Origin: Phytophthora quininea
Lineage: Eukaryota > Oomycota > Peronosporomycetes > Peronosporales > Peronosporaceae
Assembly: GCA_011947345.1 (NCBI GenBank)
Contig: JAAVTG010000243.1
Coordinates: 62,001 to 126,000, forward strand
Direction: 5' to 3'
DNA: 64,000 bases
The notes below the pieces were generated by a model. The model had not been told where the DNA came from and did no database searches. It saw nothing but the letters and a program-made list of their open reading frames with translations. This document shows, in pieces, positions 54,539-64,000 of this stretch; the first letter of the stretch is position 1; each line of letters starts with the position of its first letter. The position numbers and the translations under genes were made by a program.

Positions 54539-56210
54539 AAAATATTGCGAAGCCATGGATGTGATGAATGACCTAGCTGGAATTATGCAGGAAATGGGCA
54601 TGGAGCGATTTAAGGAAACCCTTACTGCACTATCTGACTTTAGAAATGAAGCCGCGGCTGGAAGAGTACCCAGATTTTACTATGATCCTGATTTAACCGG
54701 ATCAAACAGGCTTCTCGCAGTAGAGACGTCTAATGTAAACGCGGAATCCCAATGGTGTGCATCGGAACGTACGCTGCAAGATTCGGGACATGCAGTATCG
54801 CAAGAGTCGTCGACATCTCGTGATATTGCAATTTCTGGGTCTAGTACAGACAACCAGGGCTCATTCACCTTGCTCCCCGCCACGAAGTTCATAGAAAAAT
54901 CGAGGCGAAAACAAAAACGCGAATCCAGAGGTGAAACTTTAAACTCCATCAAAAAAGCAGCGACGGACATGGCTCACGGCGCTGTCATGGGGAATTCCAA
55001 GCTGTCGGATATTCATACCGTTCTGTCTCAATCGTACTCACTCGCTCTATGCGCTCCAGTGGTGAGAACATCGTTGATATGACTTTGTTTTGATGAAAAT
55101 GTATCTAACCGGTTTTACAGTTCAATTCCGTGCGTACAGAGAAGCTCGATTCCACAGACATAGCAGTGATCGACGATGAAGAATTTGATGTGGACGATTT
55201 TGCGTTCGTCCTCGACAAGCATGGTGTCGACCAGTGCGTGAGAGCGATAAGGTCATTTCAGCAAAAGCACGCGTTGTTAATCCTCGACGTGGATAAGAGA
55301 GTTTGTCTTACTCTGGATACCAGACATGGAAAATTCACGGCTACGCGAATTAAGACACTGGTAAATTACTACGACGCCGTAGTAGCACTGAAAAAATCAA
55401 GCAAGCAATGGATTGGATCGACACTTTAGAAACAGTGATTCCACAAAATGTGCTACCCCAGCTCAGTGAATACGTCCACAAACACGCGGTAAGTCAGGTG
55501 TTCTTCGCTATTTACCTGCCAATTAATTTTATTTACGTGATGTCGGTCGGTGTTGCCAGAGACAACACGTTCAAGCGCTCAGATACTACAAAATCAAAAA
55601 CACCCGTATTGAAGGCCATCCTGTCGAAGGCGTCAAGCTTTTGAAGTTTTGTGGAGACACATGGCTTAATGACGAATGCATCCTGGCTGGCATGTTACAT
55701 ATCCACCGGCCAAACAAGTCTGTGGGGATCGTAAATCCCCTCTTTTCGCAATTGTCTGATCCAGAAGCACGTCGTAAAGTCGCCGCAAGTCTTGGCGCAT
55801 TTGACGATGGATCTGCTGTTGTTGCCGGCGTTATCCATGCAACCAAAGCCCACTGGACGGCATTCATCTATTACCGCGAAGGCGTCACTGTAGAAGATGA
55901 AATTCGACCAACTTGCATTCTTTACGACAGAGGTTCGACAGCATATCAACAAACAAAGCTTCTGGTTCAAGAAATCATCTCTCCAAGTGTACCTGCCGAC
56001 ATTGTCTTCATAGAAGACTCATTGCCGAAGTGCGCGGATGGCGTGAACTGTGGTGTTCTAGCACTTTTGTTCCTGGAGGTACACCTCTATAAAGCTCCGC
56101 GATGGGATCGAAAGGTATTTGAAAACCCTGCTTGGGATACAAATATGTACAAGTCGCTCAACTACTATCGGTTAAGATTTCTCCTGAAAGCAATTGAAAT
56201 GAGCGAATAG
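54539..56210 (+). pseudogene. MULE-encoded Ulp1-type (C48) cysteine protease domain
   Basis: Continues the MULE frame: EAMDVMNDLAGIMQEMGMER, a Ser-rich linker, intron 55062-55120, then STDIAVIDDEEFDVDDF, a one-base loss near 55392 in an A run, intron 55489-55559, and the protease domain. It shows FCGDTWLNDECILAGML (the W-L-N-D start of Ulp1 domains), the catalytic His in KAHWTAFIYY (55851) and the Cys in DGVNCGVLAL (56049). Ulp1 proteases cut SUMO from proteins; what they do for MULEs is not established. Ends at 56210. Active-site residues look intact. Confidence 0.8.
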
Positions 56211-57517
56211 AAATTCCATTCATACACAATGCGGTTGGTTGGTGCAGTTCTCAGCCACAGTCGTGCAAGACTGATGCAAATTGCCAAATAGTAAGGTTCT
56301 GTGAGAATTTTGTCTGCAGCACAGATCCCTGCAAATAATATTTCTCAACATTCTGTGCAAGCAGCCTGTGCCAACTACATCGAGCATCAACGGTATTAAC
56401 GCCCAAACTGCTCGCTCCGCTCCAACTGGATTGCGATTGTAGTCATGGCAAACGATTAATCGATCGCGAGATCGCGGCAGCAATGCTGACTTGTGCATTG
56501 ATGCAGAGCGCAATGGCATTTCACAACCTGCTACATGACAGAGCTGCTCTGCGGAAATGGCGCGACGGTCGTGGTGAGCGGGGGCGCTACATCAACGACC
56601 AGCAGCAGCGTGTTGAATGGCGAGCGTCCCAAGCAGTCGTTACCAACACGCTCGTCGACAGCCGGGTCACCTGAGCGTCTCCCGCAGGGGTCGACGTTGA
56701 AGCGGCCGACGTGAGCTAATACCATCGGCAGGGTCTCTCTCCGGAATGGTGGCAACAAATTCGGCTTGACGCCGTAACGACGTACACACATGCCCGAGCT
56801 CCGTCATAGAGCGCTGCTGCCGCGACGACGACAGTCGTCCGCTGGGGGCAACGACAACGTGGTGTGAAAAGTTGCCCTATTGCGGCAAATCTCGCGCTCT
56901 TTTGGCGGTCTCTGGCACGGGGAAAATCCACCCCGAAAACGATGGCAAGGCGCTGCGCTGCACCAACAAAGGTTGGTGCACGGATCGCTGCGAGCAGCGA
57001 GCAGATAGAATAGCGGACACCGAGGCTTGCCCCGAAGATGGAGGCTTGCCCCCTTGCCACTTTGACGGCCGCGCCCTTTGGCGTCATCGGATCCGTTTCT
57101 GCGCCACGCCGCCCATCCCTACTAGTCAGAAACGGGCGCCTGCCACAATGCGCTGTCCGAGCGGCAAACAACCGCAGCAAAGCGCCAGCTAACACCAGCC
57201 GAACGAACGCCACAACACCCGGGCCCGACAGCAAGCTATTCTCGGAAAATCCACGGCATCACGCGCGACGGCGTGCGCGCAGTACTTGTCAACGCTCCCT
57301 CTATTGGATCCCACGTCGGACGCGTTTTCGCAAAACCCGGTGCGTTGCTAGGGTTGGCGTGACTGCGCTTCACTATGCGGACTTTCGCTGAAACATCTGC
57401 TTGATGGCCGACACCAGCAGAGTTCAGAACGGACACGGCTTCCTTTTTCCAGAGCCACTCAGTCTCAACTCGGCACGCCGTTGTGCTGGTGCATTGCTTG
57501 ATCCCGGTATTACCTGC
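56211..57517. other. No gene seen
   Basis: About 1.3 kb between the MULE and the PH-domain gene. Overlapping frames of about 100-170 codons on both strands around 56716-57391 have no motifs and look like GC-rich shadows. An initiator-like CTCAGTCTCAACTC at about 57462 may serve the next gene. Confidence 0.4.
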
Positions 57518-58487
57518 ATGATGGACCACAGCTTCTCGGACACGGGCCGGTCGGAGGTGCCGATGCTGGGCGACGACCGCTCGCCCGTGACGCCCGACGG
57601 CCACCCGAGCGTCGCCCCTACAGCCCCAGCAAGCGCAAGCTGCCGCCCTCGCCGCTCTCGCAGACGCAGTCGTCGTCCTCGTCGTCGCTGGCGCAGTCCA
57701 GCACGCTGACCGACCGCCTGACCATGATGAACATCCCCACGCAGGACCTCCAGGGCGCCGTCTTCTACGGCTGGCTCTGGAAGCGCGGCCAGTCCTTCAA
57801 GACCTGGAAGAAGCGCTTCTTCCTGCTCCACGGCGCCGCGCTCACCTACTACACGCAGTGCTGCGTCATCGCCTCGGACGTGCTGGGCGGAGGTACGCAG
57901 TGTCTCGACTTGCCCGTGAGGGGCGGACTGCGCGTCGCCAAGGCCGAGCTGTCCGACCTCACCAGCTTCGGGCTCAAGATCACCAGCTCCAGCGGCCGCG
58001 TACTTTACGCACAGGCAGGGGACCAGGCGTCCCGCGAGCAGTGGCTTAAGGTGCTGCAGGAGGCCCCCACCACAAGGGGGAGATGATGGGCTCCCCCATA
58101 ATCCGACGGACCATGGCCAGCGACCTGTCCTCCCAGCGATCGTTCTCGCCGCCGCAGGGCTACGCGGCCGTCAGCGTCATCAGCAGCGAAGGAGACGACG
58201 ACGGACAGGACAACGACATGCAGGGATATCTGAGTGTGCGCAACGCGCTGCTGCCAGGGTGGCGGAAGCGCTTCGTGTCGCTCGCAGACGGCCATTTGAG
58301 CATGCGACGCAGCCGATCGGGCCGCGGCTCGGACGGCCAGGAACCGTTCGAGGTCATCTCGGCCGCCAGGTGGAGCGGCCACGCGTGCGGCATATGCATC
58401 CGCCTGGAGAACCACAAGGAGCTTTTCGTGTACGCCGACAACGAGGTCGACGCCTCCATGTGGCTCAGCGCACTCAAGAGCTGCTGA
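57518..58487 (+). CDS. Double PH-domain protein, two frame breaks
   Basis: ATG at 57518 (MMDHSFSDTGRSEVPMLGDD). One base seems missing at about 57601-57606, after which a Ser/Pro-rich linker (RPYSPSKRKLPPSP) leads to PH domain 1: GAVFYGWLWKRGQSFKTWKKRFFLLHG with the invariant Trp in REQWLKVL. A second single-base loss in a GGGGG run at about 58073-58081 leads to MMGSPIIRR and PH domain 2: QGYLSVRNALLPGWRKRFVSL, closing with SMWLSALKSC. PH domains bind phosphoinositides or proteins at membranes. With no other domain visible it is probably a membrane adaptor. Both breaks are in homopolymers and need one more base, so they are likely sequence errors. Confidence 0.8.
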
Positions 58488-58997
58488 GTTGGTTGAAAGG
58501 AGACGGCATGTCTGCGACAGAAGCAGAAGCGAGCCTCACAACAAGCAGCGACCGAGCAACCAGCTATTATTATTAGAGATGTCCGCGATAATTATGACAA
58601 AATACCCGCCCGCGTAGTTGGCGTAGTTCTGCACCGTTCTTGCCTCATCGGGTGTTCGATTTTGGTATGCTTTCGATGGTCATAGCGTTGAACGCGGTTG
58701 TTGGCCGTAACGGTCTTCCGAAAACCGCTGAACCGAACTCCCAGCGACTCCATGAGCACCATCATCAGCAATGGGGCGAGCGTAGACAACACAGCCTTAT
58801 CTGCCAGCCGTGCTCCGCAAGAGCTCGCTCATAAGGCTGTCTCGCAAGCACATCGTTCTCAGCGGCCGCATCCACCACGCCAAATATTCACAGCCTGGAA
58901 ATCACGCACGCCACGCTCTGCTTTTGGATCTCGATCCCACGCCACCGTGACAGCGCCAAAATGATGCAGACAACAATTGTCCAAGGAAAATACGGCC
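58488..58997. other. No gene seen
   Basis: About 500 bases between the PH gene and the repeats ahead of the splicing factor. Frames are short and without motifs. It probably holds the PH gene 3' end. Confidence 0.4.
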
Positions 58998-59060
58998 GTA
59001 GGCTACTTCACAATTCTGTAGGCTACTTCAAAAATAGGTTATCCTCTGTAGGCTACTTCA
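58998..59060 (+). promoter_or_regulatory. Three copies of GTAGGCTACTTCA ahead of the splicing-factor gene
   Basis: GTAGGCTACTTCA occurs at 58998, 59018 and 59048, twice followed by CAAT. GCTACTTCACAATT in the first copy partly fits the oomycete initiator GCTCATTYYNCAWTTT. The last copy ends 26 bases before the ATG at 59087, so these may be tandem start sites or a regulatory triplet. Confidence 0.5.
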
Positions 59061-59086
59061 CAATACATTGCGAAATAACCGCCCTA

Positions 59087-61218
59087 ATGTCCCGCTCGGC
59101 GCTCACGAGACACGCGCTGCAGAAGTCTCTGCGCGCGCAGAGCGAGCAGGAGCAGCCTCTGGAGGAGACCCAGCGCCGAGTCAAGCAGGATGAGCTGCCC
59201 ATGTACGTGACTGCCGCTTCCCCGACCTCTAGCCACACTCTAGAACGTGGTTACTGACAGAACCATTCTATTCACGCGGTTAAACCGTCTGCAATAGCTA
59301 TGGCAACGACACCACGTACAACCTCAACGCTTTGCTTCACCAGAACATTTTGCAGTCTGCCTACTTCCACGAACTGTACAAGCTCAAGACCTACCACGAG
59401 GTGGTGGACGAGATCTACTACCGTGTGGACCATGCCGGTGTCGTACATGAGATGGGTTATTCACATAGGGTTAAATGCATCAACTAACTGTGCATTGCAG
59501 AGCCCTGGTCCCCTGGCACAGCACGCATCCCATCAAGTTGCTTCTGTCTGCTGCACAAGTTTTTCCTGATGCGCCTCACGCGCAAGCAGATGCAAGGACT
59601 GCTGCGCCACACGGTTAGAGGATGAAGTGACGAAGGTTATTGTTATTTGCAGGAGATTCTCATGGAGTTTCGCTATGTTTTTGTTGTAGGATTCGCCATA
59701 CATTCGCGTGGTGGGGTTTCTGTATCTGCGCTTTACGTGCGAGCCGGAGGAGCTGTGGACGTGGTTCGAGCCTTATCTGGAGGACACTGAAGAGTTCAAT
59801 GCGTCGGCCAATCCCAGCTTGAAAACGTGAGTGTTCGTGACCGCTTCGGGTGGTAAGGAAGGCTGGTGCGCATTGATTGGTTTCCAACTCATGCTATACA
59901 GTGAGAAACTCAATGCATTCTGTGTTGTGACGTGTAGAACCATCGGAAAGTGGCTCGTTTCGTTACTGGAGGAGAACAATTACTTTGGAACGATCCTGCC
60001 GCGCATTCCAAAAAGATTGAGGATGGGATTAAAGTCAAGGTGAGTACGTCGCGGATGTGTGCGTGAAAGGCTGGGACTGCATGGGATGGAGTGGCGTCGT
60101 GCCTCGTTGTTCGGTGGGGGTTACGAACTACTCGTTTCTGCTGTTTCCTGGGGTATACTAGATCATGCACTGACAAGTGCGTGCAATGTTTTGTGCCCTA
60201 GCTCCTGCTTTTTCGCGCAAGAAGGAGCGCGCTAAAGAAAACCTGGCGATTGTCGATTTGCTCAAGCCCAGCACCAAAGTCCGTGCGATGTACGCAGACG
60301 AAGAGAACGAGCCAGCGGTACGTCAAATATGCTGTAGGAAAGTTACATTCTGGTTTCTCCTCACATACCGTGTGTTATTGTTTTCGGAAGCAGATGTACG
60401 ATGCGGTGATCGACTCTGTGGAGGAGGGCAACAAGTTCTGGGTAAGCTTTCTCTTGATGCACTGGATGACTTTTCTTAAATCCTCTCATTCTTCTGTTGG
60501 TTCTGCAAGGTTTCGTTTCCAGCATACGGTAACACTGAAAAGGTGAGTCTAGGAGATATCGAGTTCGACAAGAGCAAGATGCGTCGAGGACGGTCACCAA
60601 GACGCTCCCGTTCTGTGGATCGCTCTCGCTCGGGACCCCGAACGCGCGATCGCGACCGTCGTAGAGACCGTGACAGCCGCCGAGATCGCGATCGAGACCG
60701 TCGTGACAGTCGCCGTGATCGCTCACGATCAAGAACACGCCGCCGCTCTCGGAGTAGGTCCCGATCAGCGTCTCGAGACCGCCGTCGATGTAGACGCAGT
60801 CGTAGTCGTAGCCCCGCTCGTAGCAAGACTGGGTAAGAGTCTCCGTACTGCTTGTTGGAACGTCCACTAACGTCTCGCTGATTTGGTACAGCGAGAGCGA
60901 CATCACTGGCGATCTTCTCCAGCAAGTGCGTGAACGTGAGCGACGCAAAGCTGAGGCAGTTGGACGTGACTACGCCTCCCGACCAGCTAGTTACAAGGGC
61001 TCATTGTCACTCAAGCTTGACCGCTGGACCACGAGGAAGCGCTCGCGTAGCCCAAAGAAACGGGATGAAGTTGTGGTGGTACAGCCAGGTCCATCGAAGG
61101 GCACTGAGCTGGCTCGTAGTAGATCTGCTTCGCCAGAGAAAAGCGCGAGGCGGAGCAGCGTATGAAGAAGCTCCGCGAACTGTACGGCGATGCGTCCATC
61201 AAGGACAAAGACGAATGA
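59087..61218 (+). CDS. PRPF38B: PRPF38B-like pre-mRNA splicing factor, about eight exons
   Basis: PRP38 proteins join the U4/U6.U5 spliceosome and are needed for its activation. Exon 1 (MSRSALTRHALQKSLRAQSE) is followed by NLNALLHQNILQSAYFHELY, YHEVVDEIYYRVDHAE, PWSPGTARIPSSCFCLLHKF, LTRKQMQGLLRHT, DSPYIRVVGFLYLRFTCEPE, ELWTWFEPYLED and TIGKWLVSLLEENNYFGTIL, the PRP38 domain in order. An Arg/Ser/Asp-rich RS region (60590-60830) and a C-terminal KKLRELYGDASIKDKDE end at 61218. Introns are short with GT...AG ends (for example about 59428-59500, 59612-59690, 60436-60508, 60835-60890). Single bases seem missing near 60010 and 61139, both in A runs. The exon 1-2 and exon 4-5 junctions are not fully resolved. 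Confidence 0.87.
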
Positions 61219-61484
61219 GAGGCTCGCTGTTAGGAGAAGCAGCGAAACTTCTTGTTCCTATGGCCTCTGCGTTGGGACCTGGTAATGGGAGGAGCAGGAT
61301 GAATAGAGAGCTGAGACCCATGGCCAAACTGCTGAATCGAGGTGGTGGGTATGCGTGGATATCGCTCCGATTGATTTTTTTTCCACGTTGTCGGTTGCTT
61401 TTTGTTATTGTTGGTGTGGTTGTTCCGGGTCGAGACAGCATGTCGTCCGGCAAGCGGAGACCACCAGAAGGGACCTCGACTACA

Positions 61485-61991
61485 GTTGTACCGAACTGAC
61501 CTCCAGTCGATACTTTTGCTGAGATCTACAAACGGGCACAGGACCATGGCGGCCAGCGGCAGTTCGCAATTCCTATTAACTTCTGGCCGAATCCACAGGT
61601 TCTCCAAGCCGTTCACCGTCACCGCCTCGACTCGGCGGCGGTACCAGCGACAGTAAAATCAGCCTAGCGCGTAGCCCACTGCGTCGCACTGCCTACGGAG
61701 CACACGTGCACGTTTGGCATCGGAGACCATACGAGCCCCGTACAAGTCGCAACAAGTCCGCACCACTGCACGCAGAAGCTCGAATTGTAGCGTCCACTTT
61801 GGCAATTCCGATCGCAATCCACGAGATACATACCGCGCAAGCGTCAACGCAAGCGCACCAGCGACCTTCATCACCAGATCCATGGCCTCCAACGGCGAAC
61901 GGCACATGCCACGCAAGTTCGCGTTCAGTACAGCCAGCGCAAGAGCTCCCCCAGCACCTCCGACAATTACGCTCCACGGGGTCATCTGCAT
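61485..61991 (-). pseudogene. Alpha/beta hydrolase copy 4, N-terminal half, internally deleted
   Basis: On the minus strand an ATG at 61991 starts TPWSVIVGGAGGALALAVL (membrane segment), then GMCRSPLEAMDLV, LPKWTLQFELLRAVVRTC, GARMVSD and GYALG followed by TGA (where paralogs have Trp), then VNGLENLWIRP. It jumps straight to CELPLAAMVLCPFVDLSKS, so the oxyanion box and nucleophile elbow between these are deleted. The remaining third of the gene lies on the other strand at 62097-62363. It is a relic of the family at 34.3-41.2 kb. Confidence 0.75.
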
Positions 61992-62096
61992 CAGAGCCCA
62001 CTTCAGTTTTGACCGACCGTTCGCCACTGCATCCTCACACGCTCCATCGCCAAAGCCTCTCGCGTCGCTTATCACAGGACTTGCGCAGACCGCACG

Positions 62097-62363
62097 ACGT
62101 GGGGAGATGCCTCTGCGGTACATTGCGACCTCGGTGGGCTGCCCCCAGTGTTTGTTCAAGCCGCGTCGCTGGACTACATCTTCCAGGACTCGAAGAGGCT
62201 CGTGGCAAAAGCCGAAGCTGACGGCGCCACGGACTGGGAATTCGACGTGCATGAAGGCGTTGCGCACGTGTTCTCGTTGTTTCCAACCGCGATATTGCCG
62301 TATGCTCAAGTGGGCGTGCAGAGGATGGCAGTCTTCGCAGCGAAAGAGTTCGCAAAGGCGTGA
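62097..62363 (+). pseudogene. Alpha/beta hydrolase copy 4, C-terminal part in inverted orientation
   Basis: Plus-strand frame TWGDASAVHCDLGGLPPVF, QAASLDYIFQDSKRL (catalytic Asp), WEFDVHEGVAHVFSLFP (His) and FAAKEFAKA to TGA 62361-62363, the last 89 codons of the hydrolase family. It faces the N-terminal half at 61485-61991 head to head, so an inversion has split the old gene. Confidence 0.8.
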
Positions 62364-62493
62364 AAATGAAGTTGCAGTCAATGTTGCCATATCGCCAGTC
62401 GTGTGGAAGAACCTGTTCTAGTGCTATATCAACCCATTCTAGTTACAATTCAGTCTCTTCCAGTTTCAAACCAAGCAGACCGCACAAACTTCC

Positions 62494-62510
62494 ACTCACT
62501 TCTCAACGTG
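62494..62510 (+). promoter_or_regulatory. Oomycete initiator-like element
   Basis: CTCACTTCTCAACGTG fits CTCATTYYNCAWTTT at most positions and ends 10 bases before the ATG at 62520, implying a very short 5' UTR. Confidence 0.45.
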
Positions 62511-62519
62511 CCAGATAAG

Positions 62520-63433
62520 ATGAGCACCTTCCAGAGCGACAAGAAGGAGGCCAAATGGCGCGAGGACCGCACCAAACTCTACGAGGAGCTCTACGAAGGA
62601 GGCAAGAGGCTTCTAGACCGTAAATCCGTCCGCAAGACGAGGTAGTTCCCATCCACCAGTCCCCCAAAGCTTTCGATACTTTACTGACAAATTGGCACGT
62701 CAGGGAGAACTTCATCATCGGCAAGACGCTCGAGTCCAAGCCGTATCAGTTTCCCACCGAGAACGATGGCGTTGCTCTCATCTGTGCCCCCATCCCAGAG
62801 CCACTGGCCGAGCACTGCCACCAGATCGGCTCCACGCTGACGGAGTTACTTCCTCGTGAGCCAGAGACTGACAACGCCGTCAGCTGCGTCACCCAACAGG
62901 ACCTAATGCACGTGACGCTGTTCCACACGTCCCACCCGGACGACCTGGCCCCCAACGCGCGACTACGCTTCGACGATGACATCGAGCAGCTCCAGGCCAT
63001 GTGCAGACTGGTGGCGCCCTTCCGCCTGCAGCCTGTGAGGGTCCTCATGGCCTCCTCGGGCGCCATCATCATGCTGTTCGAGTGTCTCTCGGCAGAGCAG
63101 GCCGATGTTGTCTACTCCAACAAGGTGGTCAACAAGAACCCCGAGTTCTCGGTCGACTACATCCGTCTCGTGGCCAAGGAGTCCTTTTCCTACGCCCCGC
63201 AGACCGACACGCGTGTCATCATCCACTCGACACTCGGGAGGGTGCTGTCTGCCGATCTCGGCGAAGAGGAGCTCGACAAGGTTCGTGCCAAGTGTGAGGA
63301 GATCACGGCCGAGCTGCAGAAGGACCCGCAGTCGGCGCTGCTCGACAAGCTCTGGTTCGTGCAGGAGACGCACCACTTGTCTCCTCAAGGCCCCAAGTCG
63401 GAGATTCCACTGTTGGGCGGCGTCAAGAAATAG
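62520..63433 (+). CDS. Probable 2H phosphoesterase-superfamily protein
   Basis: Exon 1 from ATG 62520 (MSTFQSDKKEAKWREDRTKL) ends at a GT donor at about 62643. After a 61-nt intron ending GTCAG, exon 2 continues RENFIIGKTLESKPYQFP to the stop at 63433 with no break. Two short boxes, DLMHVTLFH and RVIIHSTLGRVL, give the paired H-x-T and H-x-[ST] motifs of 2H phosphoesterases, about 110 residues apart as in that superfamily, with hydrophobic strands around each. Such enzymes act on cyclic nucleotides or RNA ends. The exact substrate cannot be told, and the family call is inference from the two motifs. Confidence 0.6.
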
Positions 63434-63457
63434 AGGACGTGGTTTGTGAATAGGACG

Positions 63458-64000
63458 ATGAATTGCAAGGTGACCTGGAGCGCTGCGCTCTGTGGCACAA
63501 CCTCGAAAAGACGCGAAATCATTTTGACGGACGGCCCCCTCCCGATCATGTCGGACCAGGACGACTTGTTGTGTGTGGCGCTGCTGTTCTGCGCCACCTT
63601 CGGCGTGGGCTCCATGAGCTTCGGTTCCATCTTCGCAGCCGCAGGTCCGATCCTTGCCGCCATCGGCGTGTACTTTATTTCGTCCTGCAATCTTCACGCA
63701 AGGTACCAACTCTGCCAACCCGCCCGCTGGGATATCTTGTTGATGAATATGTTTTTATTTTGCAGCGTCGCGGTGAGCAAGGCGCTGAGTGTGGCACCTG
63801 TCAACGTGCGGACTTTCAGCGACCTCGGTTTCTTCGCCTTCGGAGATATCGGTCGTCGAGTGGTGCTGCTGTCCGAGTGGGGGTGTTGCTTTCTCAGTCC
63901 CATCGCTTTCCTCATTTTAGGAGGAACGATTTTACTGCCGACTCTGTTTGAAGGTACGGTTGCCGGCGATGAGTGGAGTCCGACCCAGTGGATCATTGTC
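63458..64000 (+). CDS. Amino-acid/auxin permease-type transporter, N-terminal part, runs off the window
   Basis: The start is either ATG 63458 (NCKVTWSAALCGTTSKRREI) or ATG 63548 (MSDQDDLLCVALLF); the upstream one gives the longer N-terminus usual for this family but leaves only 25 bases to the preceding stop. Membrane helices FCATFGVGSMSFGSIFAAAG and AAIGVYFISSCNLHA are followed by a GT...AG intron (about 63701-63765). Then come VAVSKALSVAPVNVRTFSDL, RRVVLLSEWGCCFLSPIAFL and GGTILLPTLFEG. The helix-loop pattern with GxGS and a central L-x-x-P resembles AAAP (SLC38-like) carriers, which move amino acids across plasma or vacuolar membranes. The gene continues beyond 64000. Confidence 0.65.
   Translation, partial: MNCKVTWSAALCGTTSKRREIILTDGPLPIMSDQDDLLCVALLFCATFGVGSMSFGSIFAAAGPILAAIGVYFISSCNLHARYQLCQPARWDILLMNMFLFCSVAVSKALSVAPVNVRTFSDLGFFAFGDIGRRVVLLSEWGCCFLSPIAFLILGGTILLPTLFEGTVAGDEWSPTQWIIV

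Larger units (their letters stand above)
46502..56210 (+). mobile_element. Mutator-like element (MULE) with SWIM finger and Ulp1 protease, split by a Copia insertion
   Basis: Removing the Copia element (46587-52172) and one copy of its 5-bp duplication leaves about 4.1 kb. It encodes a MULE transposase, a SWIM zinc finger and a C48 (Ulp1-type) protease on the plus strand, with seven GT...AG introns of 59-71 nt. MULEs with Ulp1 domains are known in plants and oomycetes. Three frame changes are visible. Terminal inverted repeats were not identified, so the outer limits given are those of the coding sequence. Confidence 0.75.

Noticed and set aside
56716..57391. Overlapping frames of 100-170 codons on both strands
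   Set aside because: Open in several frames at once in GC-rich DNA, no motifs, no start context.

Overview
The window looks like a piece of an oomycete genome, most likely Phytophthora or a close relative. The evidence is remnants of RxLR-type effectors (signal peptide, RxLR, then an acidic EER-like motif), short introns of about 55-80 nt, matches to the oomycete 16-nt initiator element upstream of several start codons, and a mix of repeats (Copia, MULE with Ulp1 protease, pogo, PIF/Harbinger, Helitron, LINE, Crypton-like tyrosine recombinase) typical of that group. I ran no database searches. All family names come from motifs and residue patterns read directly.

Layout. 1-4.1 kb: one hypothetical gene and two broken RxLR effectors. 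4.4-12.0 kb: two broken LINE copies on the minus strand, separated by a 1.5-kb non-coding insert. 12.4-13.1 kb: a BCS1-like AAA ATPase remnant. 13.8-15.6 kb: a complete pogo-type DNA transposon with perfect 26-bp terminal inverted repeats, TA on both sides and an intact 453-aa transposase model. 16.7-27.2 kb: decayed pogo, Helitron, PIF/Harbinger and an unclassified DDE-like element. 27.3-27.9 kb: another broken RxLR candidate. 29-32 kb: a broken Crypton-like element whose introns and flanks are full of short GTGTGAT/GTGACAC motifs. 33.7-36.3 kb: a broken secreted-protein gene, an alpha/beta hydrolase and a fourth broken RxLR gene.

38.3-45.2 kb is a gene-rich block: two more alpha/beta hydrolases in tandem, enolase and a secreted GH1 beta-glucosidase. 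46.5-56.2 kb is a Mutator-like element carrying a SWIM finger and a Ulp1-type protease. A Copia retrotransposon with apparently identical LTRs has inserted into its 28th codon. 57.5-64 kb is a second gene block: a double-PH-domain protein, a PRPF38B-like splicing factor, a scrambled fourth hydrolase copy, a probable 2H phosphoesterase and the start of an amino-acid permease.

The housekeeping genes (enolase, PH protein, splicing factor) and the hydrolases each contain one or two sites where exactly one base seems to be missing. Older pseudogenes do not show this bias. I take it mainly as a systematic single-base deletion error in the assembly, so I list those genes as CDS rather than pseudogenes.

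The gene blocks and the repeat/effector blocks alternate, which fits the two-speed genome layout known from Phytophthora. I see no new multi-gene defence or metabolic system. The best leads are the intact pogo element, the non-canonical LTR ends and half-tRNA primer site of the Copia element, the motif-rich Crypton-like element with its basic zinc-finger partner, and the unclassified DDE-like element.
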